A stretch of DNA of 64,000 bases from contig NZ_QPIB01000012.1 in the NCBI RefSeq assembly GCF_003671765.1, positions 387,339-451,338 of the forward strand, given 5' to 3'. Position numbers and translations under genes: made by a program. Origin of the DNA: Xenophilus sp. E41 (GTDB lineage: Bacteria > Pseudomonadota > Gammaproteobacteria > Burkholderiales > Burkholderiaceae_C). The stretch's first letter is position 1, and every line of letters starts with the position of its first letter. The notes below the pieces were generated by a model. The model did no database searches. It had not been told where the DNA came from and saw nothing but the letters and a program-made list of their open reading frames with translations. This document shows, one piece after another, positions 25,847 through 33,646 of the stretch.

Positions 25847-26485
25847 TCAGGCGCCGTCGTCGACGCCGCGCAGCAGGTTGGCCAGCTCGACCGCCGACTT
25901 GACCTCCATCTTGTCGAACACGCGGGCGCGGTGCACTTCCACCGTGCGCACGCTGATGGCGAGTTCGTCCGCGATCAGCTTGTTGGGCAGGCCCGCGACC
26001 ACGCGTCGCATCACCTCGCGTTCGCGCTCGGTGAGCTCGACGACGCGGCGCGTGATCTGCTGGCGCTGGCGCCGCTCGTCGATGGCCCGCTGCGACTGCA
26101 CGAGCGCCTGCTCGATGCGGTCGACCAGCGCGTTGTCCGAGAAGGGCTTCTCGCAGAAATCGAAGGCGCCGCGCTTGACGGCATCGACGGCCGTGGGCAC
26201 GTCGGCATGGCCGGTCAGGAAGATGACGGGCATCTCCGCCAGCTGGCCGTGCTCCGCGAGCCGGTCGAACAGCACCAGGCCGCTGGTGCCGGGCATGCGC
26301 ACGTCCAGCAGCAGGCAGCGCGGCTGCTCGCGCCCGGGGCTTTCGGACAGCCGCTGCTCGAAGGCCTCGGCGCTGGCGTAGTGCTCGCTCGACAGGCGGC
26401 GCGAGCGCAGCAGCCAGGCCAGGGCCTCGCGCACGCTGGCGTCGTCGTCGACGATGAAGATCAGGGCATCGATCAGGGGTTGCAT
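25847..26485 (-). CDS. FixJ/NarL-type response regulator (DctR-like)
   Basis: 212 residues from the ATG at 26485. Receiver domain with the acidic pocket (FIVDDD), phosphoacceptor Asp in CLLLDVRMPG (about residue 59), FLTGHADVPTAV and the Lys of FCEKPF. The C-terminal LuxR-type HTH shows ELTEREREVMRRVVAGLPNK and LAISVRTVEVHRARVFDKM. This is the FixJ arrangement. It starts 11 bases after its sensor kinase gene (26497-28662). The pair resembles DctS/DctR of Rhodobacter, which controls C4-dicarboxylate uptake, but no transporter gene is near, so the signal is unproven. Confidence 0.9.
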   Translation of the reverse strand: MQPLIDALIFIVDDDASVREALAWLLRSRRLSSEHYASAEAFEQRLSESPGREQPRCLLLDVRMPGTSGLVLFDRLAEHGQLAEMPVIFLTGHADVPTAVDAVKRGAFDFCEKPFSDNALVDRIEQALVQSQRAIDERRQRQQITRRVVELTEREREVMRRVVAGLPNKLIADELAISVRTVEVHRARVFDKMEVKSAVELANLLRGVDDGA

Positions 26486-26496
26486 CCGCTCGTCTT

Positions 26497-28662
26497 TCAG
26501 GAAAACTGGGGCTCGCCGCCGTCCAGCCGCGGCGCGGGCTCGGCCACCGGCAGCGTGAAGCGGAAGACGGTGCCGTGCGGCCGGTTGGGCTCGTACAGCA
26601 ACACGCCGCCGTGCTGCTCGACCACGGTGCGGCACAGGCTCAGGCCCAGGCCCATGCCGTCGGGCCGCGTGGTGAAGAAGGGGGTGAACAGGCGCGCCGC
26701 GACCTCGTCGTCGATGCCGCAGCCCAGGTCCGCCACCGAGAAGGCCAGCCAGCGCCGCACGTCGCTGCCGGCCTCGCCACCGCGTGCGCTCACCGGCCCT
26801 TCGGCACGGCGCACCTGCAGGGTGAGCACGCGTTCCGACCGATCCGCGCGGTCCATGGCCTGCATGCCGTTGCGCGACAGGTTCAGCAGCACCTGCTCGA
26901 CCAGCGTGCGGTCGCAGAACACCGGCGGCAGGCGCGGCTCGACGTCGAGCACGAGCTGCACGCCGAGCTTGTGCGCCTGCAGCCGCACCAGCGGCATCAC
27001 GGCCTCGAGCAGCGCGGCCGGCTGGGCGCGCTCGCGCGCACGGTCGCGCCGGCGCACGAAGTCGTGCACGCTGCGGATCACCTGGCCGGCGCGGTCGGCC
27101 TGCTCGGCGATGCGCCGCATGGCCATGGCGATGTCGTCGCGGTCGACGGGCGTGACCTCGCCCGGGGCCGCCAGCAGGTTCATCGAGCCGCTGGCGTAGC
27201 TGGCGATGGCCGCCAGCGGCTGCGTGAGCTCGTGGCTCATGAGCGAGGCCATCTCGCCCACGGTGGCCAGGCGCGCGCTGGCCTGCAGCCGCTCCTGGCT
27301 GGCGCGCGACAGCTCTTCCACGCGGCGCTGCTCGCTGATGTCGATGAAGGCGCTCATCCAGCCGGTCTGCACGCGCTGCGCGTTGATCAGCGGCGCTTCG
27401 AAGATCAGCACCGGGAAACGCTTGCCGTCCTTGCGCTGGAACACCGACTCGAAGCCCTCGCGCGCCGTGCCGCCGCTGGCCTGCCGCTGGCGCTGGCGCT
27501 GGCGGTACTCGTGCGCCAGTTCGGCCGGCCAGTAGGGCGCGTCGCTCGAGGTGCCCAGCAGCTCCTCGGCGCTGAAGCCGACCATCTCGCAGAAGGCGGG
27601 ATTGACGTAGGTGATGCGGCCCTGCAGGTCGCGCGCGCGCAGGCCGGTAATGACCGAGTCCTCCATGGCCTTGCGGAAGGCCAGCGCGTCGGACAGGTTG
27701 TCCTCGGCCGCGACGCGGCGCCGCGTGTCGCGCGCCAGCAGCACCAGCACCGACACCAGCGCGATCGACATGGCCGTCACCAGGCCGGTCAGCACGTTGG
27801 GGAACAGGTCGGGCGCGGCACGCCAGCCGTCGACGCGCAGCACCAGCGCGTTGCCCGGCAGGTCGAGCAGCTGCTGTGCGGTGAACACCCGGTTGCCCAG
27901 GCGCCGCGCGGTGCCCAGGCTCACGAGGCGGGTGCCGTCGGTCTCGGTCAGCGAGACCTCCTGGCCGCGCATCAGTGCCGGCCCCAGCAGCTCGTTGAGC
28001 ATGGCGCGCAGCGAATAGGTGGCGACCAGGAAGCCGCCGTCCTCCAGCGGCAGGCAGCTTTCCATGGCCTCGATGCCGCCGGCCATGCCGGCCGGGTGCA
28101 TCAGCGGCACGTAGTGGCTGGGCGAATACGCGATGCCGCGCAGGCGGCGGGCGCCGGTGCAGGCCAGCGCCACGTCGGTCTGCGCGTCGGCCCGGGTGGT
28201 GAGGTCGAACACGGAGGCGCGAAAGGGCGTGTCGACGGCGCGCAGCAGGCGCATGTCGGGCGCGCGCCATTCGATGCGCAGCCATTCGCGGTGCCGGCGC
28301 AGCAGTTCGGCCGCGGCCGCCGTCTGCGCGGCGTCGCCCGGCAGGGCCTGCAGCGCCTGCAGGTCCTGCACGTTGCGTGCGAGGCCGGCGCGCACGTCGG
28401 CCACCGCGTCGGCGGTGTCGCGGTCCAGCCGCGTCTGCACCTGCTCGACCTCGTGCCGCCCGGCCAGCCAGACCACGGTGACCAGCAGCGCCAGCACCAG
28501 CACCGCGAGCAGCACCCAGAGGAACCACCGGCGCCACAGCGACCGCAGCGCGCGCCAGCTGCGCTTCCAGGGCGGCACGGCGGGCGCCGCGGCCACCGGC
28601 GGCGGCAGGGGCACGGCCGCGGTATCCGTCGGCGCGGCCTGCGCGGGGAGGGTGGCGCTCAT
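26497..28662 (-). CDS. PAS-domain sensor histidine kinase (DctS-like)
   Basis: 721 residues. Pro/Ala-rich cytosolic N-terminus, first membrane helix at about 44-67, a periplasmic sensing domain of about 220 residues, second helix at about 290-312, a PAS domain (ITGLRARDLQGRITYVNPAF, FVGFSAEELLG-like) at about 340-460, then HisKA with the phospho-His in MSHELTQPLAAIASYAS and HATPase (NLSRNGMQAMD, DLGCGIDD, GMGLGLSLCRTVVEQHGG). The kinase core is of the FixL/DctB type. It is encoded with its FixJ-type regulator and lies 25 bases after the nitrilase gene, so it may be the third gene of a yhdP-nit-kinase-regulator transcript. Confidence 0.9.
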   Translation of the reverse strand: MSATLPAQAAPTDTAAVPLPPPVAAAPAVPPWKRSWRALRSLWRRWFLWVLLAVLVLALLVTVVWLAGRHEVEQVQTRLDRDTADAVADVRAGLARNVQDLQALQALPGDAAQTAAAAELLRRHREWLRIEWRAPDMRLLRAVDTPFRASVFDLTTRADAQTDVALACTGARRLRGIAYSPSHYVPLMHPAGMAGGIEAMESCLPLEDGGFLVATYSLRAMLNELLGPALMRGQEVSLTETDGTRLVSLGTARRLGNRVFTAQQLLDLPGNALVLRVDGWRAAPDLFPNVLTGLVTAMSIALVSVLVLLARDTRRRVAAEDNLSDALAFRKAMEDSVITGLRARDLQGRITYVNPAFCEMVGFSAEELLGTSSDAPYWPAELAHEYRQRQRQRQASGGTAREGFESVFQRKDGKRFPVLIFEAPLINAQRVQTGWMSAFIDISEQRRVEELSRASQERLQASARLATVGEMASLMSHELTQPLAAIASYASGSMNLLAAPGEVTPVDRDDIAMAMRRIAEQADRAGQVIRSVHDFVRRRDRARERAQPAALLEAVMPLVRLQAHKLGVQLVLDVEPRLPPVFCDRTLVEQVLLNLSRNGMQAMDRADRSERVLTLQVRRAEGPVSARGGEAGSDVRRWLAFSVADLGCGIDDEVAARLFTPFFTTRPDGMGLGLSLCRTVVEQHGGVLLYEPNRPHGTVFRFTLPVAEPAPRLDGGEPQFS

Positions 28663-28687
28663 CCGGCCTCTGCGTTCGGCTGGGGAC

Positions 28688-29503
28688 TCACAGCACGCGG
28701 TGCGTCAGCGCCGGCAGCTGGGCGCGGCATTCGCGCAGGCGGGCGGCGTCGAGTTCGGCGAGTACCACGCCCTCGCCGGTGGCGCGCTGCGCGACGATGC
28801 TGCCCCAGGGATCGGCCACCAGCGTCTGGCCCCAGGTCTGGCGGCCGTTCTCGTGGGTGCCGCCCTGCGCGGGGGCGGCGACCCAGGCGAGGTTCTCGAT
28901 GGCGCGGGCGCGCAGCAGGGTTTCCCAGTGCGCCATGCCGGTGGTGCGGGTGAAGGCGCTGGGCACCAGCAGCAGGTCGGCGCCTTCACGGGCCAGTGCA
29001 CGGTACAGCTCGGGAAAGCGCAGGTCGTAGCAGACCGACAGGCCCACGCGCCAGCGGTGGCCGTCGCGCGAGGGCAGCTCGAACACCACGGGCTGCGCGC
29101 CCGGCGCGATGACGCGCGCCTCGTCGTAGCGCTCCATGCCGTTGTCGAAGCAGAAGAGGTGGATCTTGTCGTAGCGCGCCACGCACTCGCCCTCGGGCGA
29201 CCAGGCGAAGGAGGTGTTGTAGACGTGGGCCTCGTCGGGCGCCTGCAGCGGCAGCGTGCCGCCGACGATCCACAGGCCCAGCGCCCGCGCCCGCTCGGCC
29301 AGGAAGCGCTGCACCGGGCCGTCGCCGGGCGGCTCGCGCAGTGCGAGCTTGTCGGTGTCCTTGCGGCCCATCATGCAGAAGTACTCGGGCAGGGCGGCGA
29401 GCTCGGCGCCCGCGGCGGCGGCCTCGGCCAGCAGCGCGCCGGCGCGCTCGAGGTTGGCGTCTCGCTCGACGCCTGACACCATCTGGATCGCGGCGATCTT
29501 CAT
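28688..29503 (-). CDS. Carbon-nitrogen hydrolase, Nit1/deaminated-glutathione-amidase-like
   Basis: 271 residues. Nitrilase-superfamily catalytic triad is intact: Glu40 (LPEYF), Lys113 (RYDKIHLF) and Cys158 (SVCYDLRFPELYR). Overall length and the segments MKIAAIQMVSG and ENGRQTWGQTLVADPWG place it with the Nit1/YbeM group, which repairs deaminated glutathione; general omega-amidase activity is possible. The ATG overlaps the yhdP stop by four bases (ATGA), a gene order that I recall as common in Burkholderiales. Confidence 0.9.
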   Translation of the reverse strand: MKIAAIQMVSGVERDANLERAGALLAEAAAAGAELAALPEYFCMMGRKDTDKLALREPPGDGPVQRFLAERARALGLWIVGGTLPLQAPDEAHVYNTSFAWSPEGECVARYDKIHLFCFDNGMERYDEARVIAPGAQPVVFELPSRDGHRWRVGLSVCYDLRFPELYRALAREGADLLLVPSAFTRTTGMAHWETLLRARAIENLAWVAAPAQGGTHENGRQTWGQTLVADPWGSIVAQRATGEGVVLAELDAARLRECRAQLPALTHRVL

Positions 29504-32500
29504 GGGCGGTTCTCCTGGGGACTGGCGCTGCTCTCGCGGGCGAATCCGGGCAGCGCAGGCAACGAAGGCAACGCGGGCAGCTTCGGCAGCTCTTCCTGCA
29601 GCGCGCTGCCCACGCGCCGCGGCACCTTGGTCACGCGCGGGTCGGCCCAGGTGCCGTCGATCTGGAACTCCTGGGTCGCCGCGACGGCGAGCGGCTTGCT
29701 GAGCACCATCTGCGCCAGGAAGGTGCCCAGGCCGATGGCGGGGTTGATGGCGGTCGCCACCAGCGCGGCGGTGCCGGCGTTGATCTCCGGCACCACCACG
29801 ACACGCAGATTCTGCGTCTCGCGCGCGATGTCGGCCGAGCCGTCCATCAGCACGGCGGCGTTGACGCCCTTCATCTGCAGGTTGTTGGTGGTGGCGATGC
29901 CGTCGGCGATGCGCGCGTCCCCGCGGATGAAGTCGAAAGCGAAGCCGGCGCTGAAGATGTCGCGGAAATCCAGCGTCAGGCGTCGCGGCAGGGCCTGCAG
30001 GCTCAACACGCCGAGCAGCTTGGCGATGCCCGGCTCGGCCTTGAGGAACTGGCCCGAGGCCATGTCCAGGTGCATCTGGCCGCCCAGGCTGGGGTAGTCG
30101 ATCGAGAAGGGCGAGCCGCGCCAGTGCACTTCGCCCGCCAGCTCGCCCTTGCCGCGCGCCAGCACGCCTTTCATGCCGAAGCGCTCCAGCAGCGCGCCGG
30201 CGTCGGCGATGTCGAGCTTGAAATTCATCGCCGTGCGCCGCGGCGCCCGGCCGCCGGCGTTGGCGGCGGCGGCCCAGGAGCCCTGGGCGCTGAAGGCGCC
30301 TTCGGGCGTGGTGAGGGCCAGCTTGTTGAGGCGCCACTCGCGGGTGGCGCCGCCGCGGTTGACGGCATCGATCTCGGCGCGGCCGAGCTTGCGGCCGAGC
30401 AGTTCGAAGTCGTCGACCACCACGTCCAGCGCGGGCAGGTCGCCGGGTTCCTCGTCGAGCAGCGACTCGACCTGCTTCGCCTCGCTGGGCTCGATCTTCA
30501 GCCGCGCCAGCCGGGCATAGAGGCGGCCGGCCTGCTGCACGCGGTATTCGGCATAGCCGCTGAGCTCGCGCGCGTCGATGTTGGCGCGCCAGAGCGTGCC
30601 CTCGCGCGTGCCACCCATCACCACGTCGTGCAGCGTGCGGCCTGCCACGGCGAACTCGGCGGCGCGGATCGCCACCAGCGTGGGCACCCAGGCCGACTCC
30701 TCGGCCTCGCTCGCAGGCGCCACGGCCTGCGTGCTGCCCGCGTTCTCCTCGAACACCTTGCGCCAGGCTTCCACGTCGACCCGGGGCAGGGCGATGTTGG
30801 CGAGCACGCCGCTCTCGGGCAGCGCGCCGGACTCGACCGCCGCCTGCCCGATGCGCACCGCGCCGCGCAGCACCCGGGCGGCGCCGCCCGCCAGCTCGCG
30901 CTCGTACTGGGCCGAAGCGGCGCTGCCCAGCGTCATCTCGAACTGGTCGCGCGTGGCCCGGCCCTCGCGGTCGCGCCGCAGCACCGTCTGCGCGATGTGC
31001 AGCGGCAGGCTGTCGCCGGCCGCCTTGCCCAGCGGGGCCGGCAGGTCCAGCGCCAGGCCTTGCAGACTGCTCTCGAGGCTGAACTCGGGCGTTTCGTCCC
31101 GCATGCCGAAGCTGGCGGTGTAGGTGGTTCCGCCCTGCATCTGGCGCGCCAGCCGCGCCAGCCAGTCGGCCTCGCGGGCGGCGCGCAGCCCGTCGGCGGT
31201 GACGTTGCCGGTGGCGCGCAGGCTGAAGTCCTGGCCGGCCGACGAGTAGCGGCCCTTGCCTTCGACGCGCACGTCGCCGCCGCCGAAGCGCGCCTGGACG
31301 CCCGCCAGCGAGAAGCCGCTCTCGGTGAAGCTGAGCGTGCCGCGTGCCTGCGTGAGCGGCGGCGCCTCGGGCGCCAGGCGCAGCTCGTTGTCGGCCAGCA
31401 CCACGCCGGCCTGCACCTTGGCCTTGTCCATGGCATCGAGCGGCAGCTCGAGCTTGAGGCGGTAGTCGCCGCCACCGGTGGCGCGCACGCCGGCCACGAA
31501 ATCGCGCGCGTCGCCCAGCAGCGGCGCGCCCACGCGCAGCACGTCGCCCAGCGGGCCGCGGGCCTGCGCGTCGACCTGGAGCACGCCGTGGTCGAGGTTG
31601 GGGATGCGCGCCTCGCCCTTGACCATCTCGACCGCGGTCGCGCCGGCGATGCGCGCGCGGGCGTTGTTCACCTGCATGCTCGCGCGATCGAAGACCAGTT
31701 CGCCCGACAGGGCCGTGAGCGGCGGCCAGGCGGAGGGCTTGCCCCCGGCCTCGTGGGGCACATAGGCGTAGTGCACATCGTGGACCTTGGCCGCGATGCG
31801 GAACTCGCCCTGCTTCGGGTCGAGGAAGGGCATGTCCCACAGGTCGCCGCGCAGGCGGAAGTCGACACCGCTGGCCTCGCCCTTCGTCACGGCATCGCGC
31901 ACGTAGTCGCGCACGTCCTTGGGGATGTCCATCGGCAGGTAGCGCCAGACGCGGGTGCCGTCGGCGCGCGTCAGCTGGCCCTTGAGGTCCAGCACGCCGG
32001 GGAAGCGCGACTTGCTGCCCGACTTCGCAGGATCGCTGGTGCGCCAGGCCAGTTCGGCCGCACCCTGCGCATCGGCGTTGGCGAAGCGCAGGTCGGGCAG
32101 GGTGAGCTCGATGCGCTCGCCGTCGCGCTTCCAGCGCAGCCGACCGCTGAACTGCGCCAGCGGCAGCACCGGGTCCTCGAACACGCCAGGCAGGTCCAGC
32201 GCGCCGTTGGCCATCGCCAGCGACGCGGTGCCCCCAGCCTGCGTCATCTCGAATTCGGCGTCGAGGCCACGCACGCCGGGCACGCCCACCGGCGGCCGGG
32301 CCTGGGCGATGCGGGCGGCGGGGGTCGAGGCGTCGACGCTGGAGGCCAGGCTCAGGCCCGTCACGCGGCCGCGGGCCTGGTAGGTCCGCGGCGTTTCGAG
32401 CGGCCCCTGCCAGGTGACGTCGATGCCCTCCACCAGGCCGCGCGGCGCGCGGGCCGCGATGACGCGGTGGGCCTCGTCGCCGATGGGCAGGCGGTTGGCA

Positions 32501-33621
32501 ATCAGGGCCAGGGCGCCCAGGTCCAGCCGGTCGGCGCGGAAGGCACCGCTCTCGGGCGTGCGGCCCTTGGCCGGCACGCGCTGGAACCACAGGTTGCCGC
32601 CCGGCCAGCGCATGCCGCTGCCGGTGGTGAACTGCAGGTCGCGGGTCGAGAAGGCGAACAGGTCGGCGCTGCTGTGCACGGCCAGCCGCCCGGTGACTTG
32701 GCTGAGCACCAGCGGCTCCAGCGACTCGCCCAGCACGGCATTGACGCGGGCCAGCCCCAGGTCGGCGGCGCCGCCCACCGGCCGGCCGTCGTCGACGTCG
32801 ACCCAGGCGCGCAGGGCGCCGTTGCCCTCGCGGATGCGGGCGTCCAGCGTCACGTACTGGCCCAGGCGCGTCACGTCGATGCGCGGCAGTTCGGCGTAGA
32901 GCTGGCCGTCCCAGCTCTGCCAGTTGCCGCGGCGCACCGACAGCAGCGGCTGGCGGAAGTCGCCCTGCACGGTGAAGCGATCGCCCCAGCCGGCCGGGGG
33001 CGTGGCGTCGAGCCGCATCAGGTGCCGGCGCGCGCTGTTGCGCGACACGAAACGCACGTCGCCCAGGAGCAGCGGGGGGGCGCCGCGCTTCTCGTCGGTC
33101 CAGCGCACGGTGCCGCGCTCGACGACGAACTCGCGCTGCGAGAAGAACCAGTCGGCCGAGCGGGTGTCCTCGCCGCCGTCCTTCGACAGGTCCAGGCCCG
33201 CGACGTGCAGCCGCCCGGCGGCGTCCAGGCGCACCTCGGCCTCGGGGCGGTCGATGTAGAGCTGCTCGAAGCTCAAGTGCCACAGCGAGCGCGGCGAGAC
33301 GCTCGCCACCACCCGCGCCAGGCGCAGCGCGTCGCGCTGCTGCGCGTCCTGCAGCACCACGTCGCGCAGCTCGATGGTGGGGAAAAGCCCCTTGGATTCT
33401 GCGGTGATCGACCCGATGCGCACGGGGGCGCCAATGGCCTTGCTGGCCTGCTGCTCCAGGGCACCACGGTAGTCGGCGATTCGCGGCACAATCCACGCGT
33501 GTAGGACCACGACGGACAGCGCGAAGACCAGCCATGCGGCGATCAGCAGCCCCAGCAGCCAACGCGCCGTCACAGCCGTCATCTTGAGCAGTCGTGAAGG
33601 GGAAGGCGTCGTGACGTTCAT
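29500..33621 (-). CDS. yhdP: YhdP family AsmA-like lipid-transport protein
   Basis: 1373 residues. A single N-terminal membrane helix (about 18-45: LLGLLIAAWLVFALSVVVLH) anchors a very long, beta-rich periplasmic body of repeated amphipathic strands, and the C-terminal segments (GVLSLQALPRRLTLDFRDIF, TNNLQMKGVNAAVLMDG, INPAIGLGTFLAQMVL) are the DUF3971/AsmA_2 end of YhdP. In E. coli YhdP, with TamB and YdbH, bridges inner and outer membranes to move phospholipids. It is divergent from glnE: only 25 bases separate the two starts. It leads a minus-strand operon with the nitrilase gene. Confidence 0.93.
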   Translation of the reverse strand: MNVTTPSPSRLLKMTAVTARWLLGLLIAAWLVFALSVVVLHAWIVPRIADYRGALEQQASKAIGAPVRIGSITAESKGLFPTIELRDVVLQDAQQRDALRLARVVASVSPRSLWHLSFEQLYIDRPEAEVRLDAAGRLHVAGLDLSKDGGEDTRSADWFFSQREFVVERGTVRWTDEKRGAPPLLLGDVRFVSRNSARRHLMRLDATPPAGWGDRFTVQGDFRQPLLSVRRGNWQSWDGQLYAELPRIDVTRLGQYVTLDARIREGNGALRAWVDVDDGRPVGGAADLGLARVNAVLGESLEPLVLSQVTGRLAVHSSADLFAFSTRDLQFTTGSGMRWPGGNLWFQRVPAKGRTPESGAFRADRLDLGALALIANRLPIGDEAHRVIAARAPRGLVEGIDVTWQGPLETPRTYQARGRVTGLSLASSVDASTPAARIAQARPPVGVPGVRGLDAEFEMTQAGGTASLAMANGALDLPGVFEDPVLPLAQFSGRLRWKRDGERIELTLPDLRFANADAQGAAELAWRTSDPAKSGSKSRFPGVLDLKGQLTRADGTRVWRYLPMDIPKDVRDYVRDAVTKGEASGVDFRLRGDLWDMPFLDPKQGEFRIAAKVHDVHYAYVPHEAGGKPSAWPPLTALSGELVFDRASMQVNNARARIAGATAVEMVKGEARIPNLDHGVLQVDAQARGPLGDVLRVGAPLLGDARDFVAGVRATGGGDYRLKLELPLDAMDKAKVQAGVVLADNELRLAPEAPPLTQARGTLSFTESGFSLAGVQARFGGGDVRVEGKGRYSSAGQDFSLRATGNVTADGLRAAREADWLARLARQMQGGTTYTASFGMRDETPEFSLESSLQGLALDLPAPLGKAAGDSLPLHIAQTVLRRDREGRATRDQFEMTLGSAASAQYERELAGGAARVLRGAVRIGQAAVESGALPESGVLANIALPRVDVEAWRKVFEENAGSTQAVAPASEAEESAWVPTLVAIRAAEFAVAGRTLHDVVMGGTREGTLWRANIDARELSGYAEYRVQQAGRLYARLARLKIEPSEAKQVESLLDEEPGDLPALDVVVDDFELLGRKLGRAEIDAVNRGGATREWRLNKLALTTPEGAFSAQGSWAAAANAGGRAPRRTAMNFKLDIADAGALLERFGMKGVLARGKGELAGEVHWRGSPFSIDYPSLGGQMHLDMASGQFLKAEPGIAKLLGVLSLQALPRRLTLDFRDIFSAGFAFDFIRGDARIADGIATTNNLQMKGVNAAVLMDGSADIARETQNLRVVVVPEINAGTAALVATAINPAIGLGTFLAQMVLSKPLAVAATQEFQIDGTWADPRVTKVPRRVGSALQEELPKLPALPSLPALPGFARESSASPQENRP

Positions 33622-33646
33622 TGAGGATCGCGCTGTGTCGGAAATT